DNA of 64,000 bases from Puffinus mauretanicus (lineage: Eukaryota > Chordata > Aves > Procellariiformes > Procellariidae), in contig JAJKFH010002273.1 of NCBI GenBank assembly GCA_023333565.1, forward strand, positions 1 through 64,000, read 5' to 3'. Positions within the stretch are counted from its first letter, which is position 1; every line of letters begins with the position of its first letter. Both the position numbers and the translations under genes were made by a program. Shown here piece after piece: positions 1 through 9,479 of this stretch. The notes under the pieces were generated by a model that was not told where the DNA came from, did not search any database, and saw nothing but the letters and a program-made list of their open reading frames with translations.

Positions 1-1448
1 CTACACCATGTCCCTAAGGGCCTCATCTACACGTCTTTTAAATACCTCCAGGGATGGTGACTCTACCACTTCCCTGGGCAGCCTGTTCCAAGGCCTAACC
101 ACTCTTTCAGTAAAGAAATTTCTCCTAATGTCCAATCTAAACCTCCCTTGGCGCAACTTGAGGCCATTTCCTCTCGTCCTATCGCTAGTTACTTGGAAGA
201 AGAGACCAACACCCACCTCGCTACAACCTCCTTTCAGGCAGTTGTAGAGCGCGATGAGGTCTCCCCTCAGCCTCCTCTTCTCCAGACTAAACAACCACAG
301 TTCCCTCGGCCGCTCCTTATAAGACTTGTGCTCCAGGCCCTTCACCAGCTTCCTTGCCCTTCTCTGGACAAGCTCCAGCACCTCAATGTCCTTCTTGTAG
401 TGAGGGGCCCAAAACTGAACACAGTATTCGAGGTGCAGCCTCACCAGTGCCGAGTACAGGGGCACGATCACCTCCCTACTCCTCCTGGCCACACTATTCC
501 TGATACAGGCCAGGATGCCGTTGGCCTTCTTGGCCACCTGAGCACACTGCCGGCTCATGTTCAGCCAGCTGTCAACCAGCACCCCCAGGTCCTTTTCCTC
601 TGGGCAGCTTTCCAGCCACTCTTCCCCAAGCCTGTAGCGTTGCCTGGGGTTGTTGTGGCCGAAGTGCAGGACCCGGCACTTGGCCTTGGTGAACCTCATA
701 CAGTTGGCCTCGGCCCATCGATCCAGCCTGTCCAGGTCCCTCTGCAGAGCCTTCCTACCCTTGAGCAGATCAACACTCCCGCCCAACTTGGTGTTGTCTG
801 CAAACTTACTGAGGGAGCACTCGATCCCCTCGTCCAGATCATTGATAAAGATATTGAACAAGACCGGCCCCAGTACTGAGCCCTGGGGAACACCGCTCGT
901 GAGCGGCCGCCAACTGGATTTAACTCCGTTCACCACAACTCTCTGGGCTCGGCCGTCCAGCCAGTTTTTTACCCAGCGAAGAGTGTACCTGTCTAGGCCA
1001 TGAGCCACCATCTTCTCTAGGAGAATGCTGTGGGAGACAGTGTCAAAGGCTTTACTGAAGTCCAGGTAGACCACATCCACAGCCTTTCCCTCATCCACTA
1101 AGCGGGTCACCTGGTCATAGAAGGAGATCAGGTTGGTCAAGCAGGACCTGCCTTCCATGAACCCATGCTGGCTGGGCCTGATCCCCTGGTTGTCCCAGAC
1201 ATGGCTTGTGAGCGCCCTCAAAACAAACCGCTCCATGATCTTCCCCGGCACCAAGGTCAGGCTGACCGGCCTGTAGTTCCCGGATCCTCCTTCCGGCCCT
1301 TCTTATAGATGGGCGTCACATTGGCGAGCCTCCAGTCGTCCGGGACCTCCCCAGTTAACCAGGACTGCTGGTAAATGATGGAGAGTGGCTCGGCAAGCTC
1401 CTCCGCCAGCTCCCTCAGTACCCTCGGGTGGATCCCATCCGGCCCCAT
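1..1448 (-). pseudogene. CR1 ORF2 reverse transcriptase fragment, frameshifted and catalytically mutated
   Basis: Reverse transcriptase of a CR1 LINE, which would copy the element RNA at nicked target DNA. Two frames cover it. The upstream one (1448-1257) has the conserved GPDGIHPRVLRELAEEL and [15 protein letters not shown] blocks; the downstream one (1254-1) runs from [13 protein letters not shown] to the end DEALRDMV. A one-base loss in the GGGG run at the DPGNYRP block near 1290 separates them, judged by comparison with copy B at 5341-5360. Motif A ([15 protein letters not shown]) is kept. The catalytic FADD box reads FADN (codon AAC at 793-795), so the active site is lost. An old, dead copy. 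The long plus-strand open frame at 148-879 is its antisense shadow. Confidence 0.93.
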
Positions 1449-1457
1449 AGACTTGTG
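1..1457 (-). mobile_element. CR1 LINE, 5'-truncated copy A (ORF2 3' part)
   Basis: Non-LTR retrotransposon of the CR1 clade, read on the minus strand and cut by the window start just after the ORF2 stop codon, so its 3'UTR is not seen. It carries the C-terminal half of ORF2 (reverse transcriptase and the conserved C-terminal region). The 5' break lies where the sequence CACAAGTCTATGGGGCC gives way to unrelated AT-rich DNA near 1457, the usual result of incomplete reverse transcription. It is closely related to the copy at 2581-6720, which lies in the opposite orientation. Subfamily name not assigned. Confidence 0.95.
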
Positions 1458-2580
1458 AATGTCTATGGCTATTACAAGGCTTGGATAACTTTCTAAAAGG
1501 TCTGATGTTTCTCAGCCAGAAAATACATTTTTGTGTGTTATGCAGTAAGAAAGATTGAATAAGTGCAATGATCTTAAAGGGTACTTAAAATCTTGTATTG
1601 AAGGGGGTGGAGGGTTTTTCAGAGGGTACTATCAAAATAGAAGCTTCCTTAGATGTATTTATCACTGCAGAGAAACGGAGGTGTCAAATAGACAGGGAGT
1701 TCTGATAGCTGTGTTTTATTTTTGGAAAGCATCAGAACTATTTTTTCTACTTTCTTTTTTTTTTTCCCTAGGCTTAAAGAAAATTTGTTGCCCAGTGAAC
1801 CTTCCTTTCCCAAGCTATATTTTTTGAAACACTGCATATCCCAGAATGTAGATTTGGATTATATTTATGTAAAAGGGCCAAGGTGTGATGTGTGGGCATA
1901 TGGCTACTGTTCCATATATAGAATATTACCCTCAGCAGTGTTAACATTCCAGCTGCAGAGATCACTCATGCATATGCATAGTCCTCGAGGAACAGAAAAG
2001 GTAGGATTATTGTGTGTGTCTGAAAGTCTTAATTAACAGATTTCAGCAGGGCAAATGGTAGGTAAAACTTATTACAAGCATCACTTTAGTAGTATATCTG
2101 TGAAAAGGTAGATTATGCAGGAGGTGGTGTATAATTACAATAGTCTAAAAACTTATGAAAAATGTTATCCAGTATTTATTGGGTAGAGATATATGACACA
2201 TATTTTTTGAGCAAGATGAATACAGAGCTGCACTGGACTTCAACCTGCCTGGAAGCAGAATTTGGATCTTCTTTTCTTCTTCTGATCCACTTAATGAATG
2301 GAATCAACAGCAGAAAATGTGAGCTTTTTTAACAGATGAAGTGCAGGAAGACATTTAATTAAATTAAAGCAAAGAAAATGTTAAACCTGTGAAAGGAAAT
2401 ACTTTTTCTAGGCTCCATGAAATTTGTTTTCATTGCTTCTTGAATGCATTTCAGATAGACGTATATGACCAAGCTACTGTACCAAACTAAACAACAGACA
2501 TGTTTGTCGTCTGTTTTGCAGTAACTGCTAACTGCAGTAACTGCTCAAGTGCTTACAAACTCCTCACTGGAAGATTTACG
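1458..2580. other. AT-rich intergenic stretch between two CR1 copies
   Basis: No recognised repeat or gene. The only exon-like feature is 1772-2000, which has a long pyrimidine tract ending in CCCTAG before it and AAG|GTAGGA after it, and is open for 76 codons; see findings. The rest is ordinary AT-rich sequence. Confidence 0.5.
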
Positions 2581-2692
2581 CAGCAGTTGGCACAGGGCAG
2601 GGCGTGCGAGCAGGGCGCAGCCCGCCCCCCCCTCCAGGCTCCAGAGGCCAGCTCAACTCGTGGTCGTCGCCCTCCCAGAAGAGGACCTGGCC

Positions 2693-3783
2693 ATGGTATC
2701 CACTCGGCCGAAAGCCATCGCCAGGAGAAACGTGGCGACCCAGACGGAGCCCCTGCGCAAACATACATCTGTCCAGGCCTCCGGCTGCAGGGAGTGCCTG
2801 AGGCTGTCCCTTGAGCAGGAGGGCAGCAGAGACGGCGCCTGTGTGCGCTGCGACCAGGCGGATGATCTGCTCAGCCTGGTGGCAGAGCTGAAGGAGGAAG
2901 TGGAGAGGCTAAGGAGCATCAGGGAGTGCGAGAGGGAGATAGATTGGTGGAGCCGCACCCTGCCATCCCTGAGGCAAGGGCAGCACACGGAGGCTCCGCA
3001 AGAAGCGGAGGAACCCCTGCCCTCTTGCCACCAGGCAGAAGGAGGAGACCCAGGTGACGGAGGGGAATGGACACAGGTCCCTGCTCGGGGTGCCAGGCGA
3101 ACCCCCGCCCGGCCTCCCTCACCTCAACCTTCCCAGCTGCCCCTACACAACAGATACGGGGCTCTGGAACTTGAGGGGCAGACGAACGAGGACGAAGATG
3201 AAGGCCCATCCAGGGGGTTGCCCGAGGCGAGGCAGCAGCCCCACAATTTACGACTGCCTCCGCTAAGAGAAAAAGGAGGGTAATTGTCATTGGTGATTCC
3301 CTTCTGAGGGGGATGGAGGGCCCAATTTGTCGGCCAGACCCATCCCACAGGGAAGTCTGCTGCCTCCCTGGGGCCCGGGTTAAGGACATTACTAGGAAGC
3401 TCCCTAGTCTCGTGCAGGCCTCCGATTACTACCCGCTACTGGTTATACAGGCTGGCAGTGAGGAGGTTGCGGAGAGAAGTCCCGAAGGGATCAAAAGGGA
3501 CTTCAGGGCGCTGGGGCGACTGGTGGGAGGATCGGGAGCACAGATAGTGTTTTCCTCGATCCCTTTAGTGGCAGGGCGGAACACTGAAAGGAACAGGAAA
3601 ACTCATCGGATCAACACGTGGCTCAGGGGCTGGTGCCTTCGGCAGAATTTTGGCTTCTTTGACCACGGGGAGGTTTACACGGCACCGGGCTTGCTGACGA
3701 TGGACGGAGTTCAGCTGTCTCGCAGGGGGAAAAGGATTCTTGCGTATGAGTTGGTGGGGCTCATTGAGAGGGCTTTAAACTAG
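2693..3783 (+). pseudogene. CR1 ORF1 (zinc/coiled-coil and esterase-like domains), one frameshift
   Basis: CR1 ORF1 proteins are nucleic-acid-binding partners of ORF2 in the retrotransposition particle. I start it at the ATG in GCCATGG (2693), giving MVSTRPKAIARRNVATQTEP. Residues near 30-60 hold paired cysteines (CREC...CVRC), followed by a charged heptad-like stretch (LVAELKEEVERLRSIRE) that looks coiled-coil. The C-terminal part is the SGNH/esterase-like domain known for CR1 ORF1: RRVIVIGDSLLRG carries the Gly-Asp-Ser block, and the part ends GLIERALN at 3783. The two parts are in different frames. A one-base loss between about 3225 and 3247 shifts the reading, and the first frame then runs to a stop at 3283. 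Both halves remain otherwise open. Confidence 0.88.
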
Positions 3784-3845
3784 ATTCGAAGGGGGAAGGG
3801 GATAAAACCAGGCTCACTAGAGAAGAGCCTAGGGACCGCACGCCA

Positions 3846-5090
3846 ATGTCGGGGGAGAAATCAGCAGCCCAGCTCAAGTGCATGTATACCAATGCACGCA
3901 GCATGGGCGGCAAACAGGAGGAGCTGGAAGCCATTGTGCAGCAGGGTAGCTATGACTTAGTCGCCATCACAGAAACATGGTGGGACGAGTCTCATGATTG
4001 GAGTGCTGCAATGGATGGCTATAAGCTCTGCAGAAGGGACAGGCGAGGAAGGAGAGGCGGTGGGGTAGCCCTGTATGTTAGGGAGTGCTTCGACTGTCTA
4101 GAGCTCAATGGTAGTGATGACGAGGTTGAGTGCTTGTGGGTAAGGATGAGGGGAAAGGCCAACAAGGCAGATATCCTGCTGGGAGTCTGTTATAGACCAC
4201 CTAGCCAGGACGAGGAGGCAGACGAAATATTCTACAAGAGGCTGGCAGAAGTCTCCCAGTCGCTAGCCCTTGTTCTCGTGGGGGACTTTAACTTTCCGGA
4301 CGTCTGCTGGCAGTACCACATGGCGGAGAGGAAACAGTTGAGGAGGTTCCTGGAGTGTGTGGAGGATAACTTCCTGACGCAGCTGGTAAGCGAGCCCACC
4401 AGGGGAGGTGCCTCGCTTGACCTGCTGTTCACAAACAGAGAAGGACTGGTGGGAGATGTGGTGGTCGGAGGCCGGCTTGGGCTTAGTGACCATGAAATGG
4501 TAGAATTCTCGATACTTGGTGAAGTAAAGAGGGGGGCCAGCAAAACTGCTACCATGGACTTCCGGAGGGCAGACTTTGGCCTGCTCAGGACGCTGGTCGA
4601 GAGGGTCCCTTGGGAGACAGTCCTGAAGGGTAAAGGGGTCCAGGAAGGCTGGACGTTCTTCAAGAAGGAAGTCTTAAAGGCGCAGGAGCGGGCTGTCCCC
4701 ATGTGCAGCAAGAAGAACGGGCGGGGAAGGCGACCGGCCTGGCTGAACGCAGAGCTCTGGCTGGGACTCCGGAAAAAAAGGAGAGGTTATCACTTGTGGA
4801 AGAAGGGGCAGGCAAGTCAAGAACAGTACAGGGATCTCGTTAGATCGTGCAGAGAGGAAATTAGAAAGGCAAAAGCCCGGCTAGAACTCAGCCTGGCCAC
4901 TGTCGTGAGAGACAACAAAAAATGCTTTTACAAGTATATTAATGACAAAAGGAGAGCCAAGGAGAATCTTCATCCTCTATTGGATGCGGGGAGCGTTGCC
5001 TGGGGCGGAGATAAGGCTGAGGTACTCAATGCCTTCTTTGCCTCAGTCTTTAGCAGTCAGAGCAGTTATCCTCAGGGTACTCAGCCCTGA
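3846..5090 (+). CDS. CR1 ORF2, N-terminal AP-endonuclease part (ends early by frameshift)
   Basis: N-terminal part of CR1 ORF2, an apurinic/apyrimidinic-type endonuclease that nicks target DNA to prime reverse transcription. Start ATG follows CACGCCA, 62 bp after the ORF1 stop. The endonuclease residues are all visible: Asn16 in YTNARS, Glu43 in AITETWW, Asp147 and Asn149 in VGDFN, and Asp215-His216 in LSDHEMVEF. The domain covers about residues 10-230, followed by the linker with WLNAELWLGLRKKRRGYHLWKKGQ. The frame stops at 5090, after FFASVFSSQSSYPQGTQP, because of an indel; in an intact element it would continue into the reverse transcriptase. The domain itself is unbroken over about 410 residues, which is uncommon for CR1 in bird DNA. 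Confidence 0.9.
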   Translation: MSGEKSAAQLKCMYTNARSMGGKQEELEAIVQQGSYDLVAITETWWDESHDWSAAMDGYKLCRRDRRGRRGGGVALYVRECFDCLELNGSDDEVECLWVRMRGKANKADILLGVCYRPPSQDEEADEIFYKRLAEVSQSLALVLVGDFNFPDVCWQYHMAERKQLRRFLECVEDNFLTQLVSEPTRGGASLDLLFTNREGLVGDVVVGGRLGLSDHEMVEFSILGEVKRGASKTATMDFRRADFGLLRTLVERVPWETVLKGKGVQEGWTFFKKEVLKAQERAVPMCSKKNGRGRRPAWLNAELWLGLRKKRRGYHLWKKGQASQEQYRDLVRSCREEIRKAKARLELSLATVVRDNKKCFYKYINDKRRAKENLHPLLDAGSVAWGGDKAEVLNAFFASVFSSQSSYPQGTQP

Positions 5091-5327
5091 GCTGGATAAC
5101 AAGGGCGGCGAGAGCAGGATAGACCCCCATGAAAATCCCACTGGAAAGAAGTTAACGACCTGCCATACCTGGGCCTCACAAGTCTATGGGGCCGGATGCA
5201 GGATTCACCTGAGGTGCTGAGGGAGCTGGGAGGCTTGCAGGCAGCTCTCCATCATTACCAGCAGTCCCTGGTTAACTGGGAGGTCCCAGAGACTGACTGG
5301 AGGCTTCGTAATGTGGCCCATCTATAA
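5091..5327 (+). pseudogene. Scrambled EN-RT linker of CR1 ORF2
   Basis: Connects the endonuclease frame to the reverse transcriptase frame. Pieces of the usual linker can be read only by changing frame: SPELDNK at the start, then HKSMGPDG-like and PRVLRELG-like blocks near 5180-5230, then EVPETDWRL near 5280. A base is missing in the KKGRKED block near 5333 (GGCGGAAG where copy A has GGCCGGAAG), and a stop codon (TAA, 5325-5327) closes the RT frame upstream. Decay is concentrated here, while both enzymatic domains stay open. Confidence 0.8.
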
Positions 5328-6635
5328 GAAGGGCGGAAGGAGGATCCGGGGAACTACAGGCCGGTCAGCCTGACCTCGGTGCAGGGGAAGATCATGGAGC
5401 GGTTTGTTTTGAGGGTGCTCACGAGCCATGTGCGGGACAACCAGGGGATCAGGCCCAGCCAGCACGGGTTCATGGAAGGCAGGTCCTGCTTGACCAACCT
5501 GATCTCCTTCTATGACCAGGTGACCCGCCTCGTGGATGAGGGAAAGGCAGTGGATGTGGTCTACCTGGACTTCAGTAAAGCCTTTGACACTGTCTCCCAC
5601 GGCATTCTCCTAGAGAAGCTGGCGGCTCACGGCCTAGACAGGTGCACTCTTCGCTGGGTAAAAAACTGGCTGGGCAGCCGAGCCCAGAGAGTTGTGGTGA
5701 ACGGAGTTAAATCCAGTTGGCCCGGCCCGGTCCTGGCCGGTGTTCCCCAGAGCTCAGTACTGGGGCAGGTCCCTGTTCCAATATCTTCTCGGCTTGATCT
5801 GGGCGAGGGGATCGAGTGCTCCCTCAGTAAGTTTGCAGACGACACCAAGCTGGGTAGGAGTGTTGATCTGCTGGCGGGTAGGAAGGCTCTGCAGAGGGAC
5901 CTGGACAGGTTGGATCGATGGGCCGAGGCCAATTGTATGAGGTTCAACAAGGCCAAGTGCCGGGTCCTGCACTTGGCCCACAACAACCCCAGGCAACGCT
6001 ACAGGCTTGGGGAAGAGTGGCTGGAAAGCTGCCCAGAGGAAAAGGACCTAGGGGTGCTGGTTGACAGCCGGCTGAACATGAGCCGGCAGTGTGCCCAGGT
6101 GGCCAAGAAGGCCAATGGCATCCTGGCCTGTATCAGAAATAGTGTGGCCAGCAGGAGCAGGGAGGTGCTCGTTCCCCTGTATGCGGCACTAGTGAGGCCG
6201 CACCTCGAATACTGTGTTCAGTTTTGGGCCCCTCACTACAAGAAGGACATGGAGGTGCTGGAGAGTGTCCAGAGGAGGGCAACGAAGCTGGTGAAGGGCC
6301 TGGAGCACAAGTCTTATGAGGAGCGGCTGAGGGAACTGAGGTTGTTTAGTCTGGAGAAGAGGAGGCTGAGGGGAGACCTCATCGCGCTCTACAACTACCT
6401 GAAAGGAGGTTGTAGCGAGGTGGGTGTTGGTCTCTTCTCCCAAGTAACTAGCGATAGGACAAGAGGAAATGGCCTCACGTTGCGCCAGGGGAGGTTTAGA
6501 CTGGACATTAGGAGGAATTTTTTTACTGAAAGAGTGGTCAGGCCTTGGAACAGGCTGCCCAGGGAAGTGGTAGAGTCACCATCCCTGGAGGTATTTAGAA
6601 GACGTGTAGATGAGGCCCTTAGGGACATGGTGTAG
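5328..6635 (+). pseudogene. CR1 ORF2 reverse transcriptase part, open but altered
   Basis: Reverse transcriptase and C-terminal region of CR1 ORF2, open from after the TAA at 5325-5327 to the TAG at 6633-6635. It begins with [22 protein letters not shown], keeps motif A ([15 protein letters not shown]) and the catalytic FADD box (5832-5843), and ends in [11 protein letters not shown]. Just before FADD the conserved stretch differs from copy A: PQGSVLGP is PQSSVLGQ, and the [10 protein letters not shown] block is replaced by SSRLDLGEG through compensating small indels at about 5765-5810. The copy is therefore unlikely to encode an active enzyme despite the open frame. The in-frame start is not a true start; the region is the continuation of the frame that begins at 3846. 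Confidence 0.9.
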
Positions 6636-6720
6636 GGGGCATGGTGTGTTGGATTGACGGTTGGACTCGATGATCTTAGAGGTCTTTTCCAACCTTACTG
6701 ATTCTATGATTCTATGATTA
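6636..6720 (+). repeat. CR1 3'UTR and terminal octamer repeat
   Basis: Short 3' tail of the CR1 copy: GGCATGGTGTGTTGG, then GATGATCTTAGAGG and TTTTCCAACC, then tandem ATTCTATG units. In the CR1 clade this region, rather than a poly(A) tail, is recognised by the reverse transcriptase. The same tail is present at 9855-9962 and 63105-63192, and in reverse at 16332-16430. Confidence 0.9.
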
Positions 6721-8364
6721 TCTTGCCAAACTTGTCAAATACCTACAGATTTGTGTCACAGAAATTGAGCATTGGCAAGTCCATTCCAGCCATTATTGTG
6801 GAGGTCTGTGACACTACTTTGCTCCCTTCCTTTCGATTGCAAATTGTAATGGGCATCCTCCCTTCCAACCAGAAGAAGAGCAGGATTAGCAGTGCCCATA
6901 TCGTTAGTTGTGATTTATTGCCAGGCAGAGAAAACCTGGCTGCTGGATAGGCTATTGGAAGGACTAATAGAACTCACCTCTCAGCTACCAAGGCTTGTCA
7001 GCCAAAAAGGGCCAGTTGTTGTGTCCTAACGGATGTTTTCTCACTGCTGACAAGACTACAGTGCTGTGATTTTATATACTTGACATCCTTTTGTGCAGAT
7101 GACGTGTTCGTGGTGATAGGAAGCCCGCAGCTGTGTGGACATGCTGGATGTTTCATTGCCATTTTCTCCCTATAGAACTCTTGAATTGGAGGCCCGAATT
7201 CTCCTCTTCTACTTTGTGGCAGCTACAGATTTTTCTTTCTCTTACCTCTCTCCTTCACCCAATGATCAAAAGTGTGATTTTGTAAGGAAAGTCCTGCCAA
7301 AAACCTTTCCAAACGTCTAATTCTGGAGGCAGGAGCACCTCCCCAGTACATTTCTTACTTCTTGGTCACATTTATCATTTGACTCCTACTACAGTGTTAT
7401 GTGCAGATAATCAAGGGCATAGGAATTTGACACGAGGGTAAGATAGCATATGTGGGACAGACCATGCCTGCAGATCACTATGGGATATATATTTATAGAT
7501 TCAGGGTGGTCTAAGCTACATATGAGTGTGTTCTGTTACATGCTGGAAGGTTTTCCCACCACTTCAAGGTTTTCCACTTTAAGATTGCACTTGAAATTTT
7601 TCCTACCTGTGTTCCAGTTTCCTGCAGCTTTTCCTGCCACTGTCCCTTTGGACAGTGCAGGCTCCCATGGAACTGTCCTGAAGAGCATTGGCAGGGACAC
7701 TGCAGTAAAATACGCTTCTGAGTACACAGCTTATGTGTCTCTCACCAGTATTTTTGCACCTTACTGTATAATGGAATTCAGCTTTTTAGTGAAGGGGTCT
7801 GAAATGTTTCTCACCTTTTAAACTTTTTTCCTGTTCTTTCTCTGGTATGTTATTAGAAATCTCTACTTAGTGATGTGCTCTTTGTTGTTTTGTCTTGTTT
7901 TAATGAAATGGTATTCCACATATGGTACTACACAGTTGATTGCTACATTTATCTAGGCTTCAGTTTTGGAGTGGCCTGTAGATGCACCCAGGAGTTCCAA
8001 GTATCATGTATTTATGAAAGCAGTAGGTCAAGACAAATTGTTTTGAAATGCTATACAAATAATGATCCTGAAAACTATATTTCACTGAGTTTATCTGTGC
8101 ATGTGACAACTGTGCTAAAATAATCTGAGAGTGCTCCTCCGAGTGAAGTTACTGCTCTCAACACTCCTGACAAACAAAACAATTTCTTTCTTTAGTAGCA
8201 CATAGTCCTGTTTTATTGTGTCTCATTCTTGGCAGCAGGAATGGGTTTTGAGGGCATGACACCTCAATGAGATCTTGTAGCACATATGACATTGTGACAA
8301 ATGGCTACATTGCAGCATAGAATATGACAGAGACTGTGGCACTGTTCCATGGCCAGCACTGCTT
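6721..8364. other. Intergenic stretch, no recognised feature
   Basis: AT-rich, with scattered short open frames (the longest about 120 codons at 7450-7821) that show no family resemblance. No repeat recognised by eye. Confidence 0.4.
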
Positions 8365-8413
8365 AAAAAAAAAAAAAAAAAAAAAAACCAAACCCCAAAA
8401 AAACCCCAAAAAC
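8365..8413. repeat. Poly(A) run of 23 followed by A/C-rich sequence
   Basis: A run of 23 A is followed by AAACC/ACCCC-type A/C-rich sequence. It could be the tail of a small retroposed sequence lying upstream, but no source or flanking duplication was found. Confidence 0.8.
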
Positions 8414-9250
8414 CTTTCATTGGAAACAAACAGTAGTATAGTCTTTAGAGAGAGATGTAAAAATCTTCAGGGGGGCTCTTAATTCTTGAAACTTAAATTA
8501 AACCCTTTTCACACCACCCTGCTTCTTCCCATCCCAAGAGGAAATCTCGTTCTCTGTATAAAACACTTCTTTATGTTGGTACAGTTGATTTTAGGTTGCA
8601 GATTATAAATGTAATGAAGAGGAGTGTTACTGATGAAGTTAGAAAACAAGAGTCTATGCTGACATTTGTGGAACATCATTGCCAATAGGCATATGTAAAG
8701 ATTTACTGCTTATAGCAGTGGTAAGCTATGATGTTGTGCCTCTGACTCATGGGAGCTATATATTTTGTTCTTTAATGCTCATTAGTGTGGTAGGAGGCTC
8801 AGATTTTAAAAGGGTTTGCCTAGGTAGGTTGTCAGCTGGTGATGAACATAATTGGTGCAGTGAATCTTTCTGACAGCTCACAATCATAATTATTTTCAGA
8901 ATATCAACAGAAGAGCTGTAATGCATGGTTTATAGCATTTAGCTGGTGGTTTGTGCAATGGTGGGCTTTCTTTTGCAGCTATATCTACCACACCAAAACA
9001 ATTTTCTATTCCCGCACCTTCTGTGGCATTCTCCATCTGAAATCAGTTCATATGACATACTCCCAAAGCTGTGGGATTCACTAAGATTGCATGGATGTAG
9101 CTAAAATCTACAATTTGGTACAACATTTTTAATTATGAATTTCATAGCTATAGGATCTCTCTATAGAAACCAGAAGTTTAATTACACAAAAGCAATGCTA
9201 ATTAGGGAGGGAAATACTGGGGCATTAGATTAAATAAATCTAAAAGGGAA
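8414..9250. other. Intergenic stretch, no recognised feature
   Basis: AT-rich sequence without a recognisable repeat or open frame of interest. Confidence 0.4.
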
Positions 9251-9479
9251 AAGTTATTCAGTGTGCTGGCTCATGAAGATTTCCATTTTTTCTTGGCAAT
9301 CTGTGATAGGATGCACCTCCTGCTCTATGTTGGCTTGTGCCCGAGCCTCGTGCTGGGGCAGCAGCCAGAGCCCTGGTCCACACTCGTAGTGCTTGTCCCT
9401 TGTACTTTTCCCTGGTATAAGGTCATCCTCTGTTGCCAGCTGTGAGGCCCGCAAACACAACTCTGTGCGTGAAGACCTC
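9251..9479 (-). other. Probable 3' flank of the ITPRIP-like pseudogene
   Basis: Moderately GC-rich sequence directly downstream of the pseudogene, and unlike the AT-rich DNA beyond 9250. An open frame of 68 codons on the minus strand shows no domain. It is probably former 3'UTR carried along with the gene copy. Confidence 0.4.

Larger units (their letters stand above)
2581..6720 (+). mobile_element. Nearly full-length CR1 LINE, copy B
   Basis: An almost complete CR1: GC-rich 5'UTR (about 2581-2692), ORF1 (2693-3783), a 62-bp spacer, ORF2 (3846-6635) and a short 3'UTR that ends in the CR1 hallmark of repeated ATTCTATG near 6720. At about 4.1 kb it is close to the usual 4.5 kb of full-length CR1, whereas most copies in bird genomes are only a few hundred bases long. 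The 5' start is set by the sharp shift from AT-rich to GC-rich sequence near 2581 and may be off by tens of bases. No clear target duplication was found, as is usual for CR1. ORF1 has one frameshift and the EN-RT linker has several, so it cannot move by itself. Confidence 0.93.

Noticed and set aside
148..879. Long plus-strand open frame (243 codons)
   Set aside because: Exact antisense of the CR1 ORF2 frame in copy A. Similar antisense frames over copy B (for example 5627-5996 and 4232-4711) are rejected for the same reason.
8365..8387. Poly(A) run as the tail of a processed pseudogene
   Set aside because: Upstream sequence shows no coding resemblance and no flanking duplication was found.
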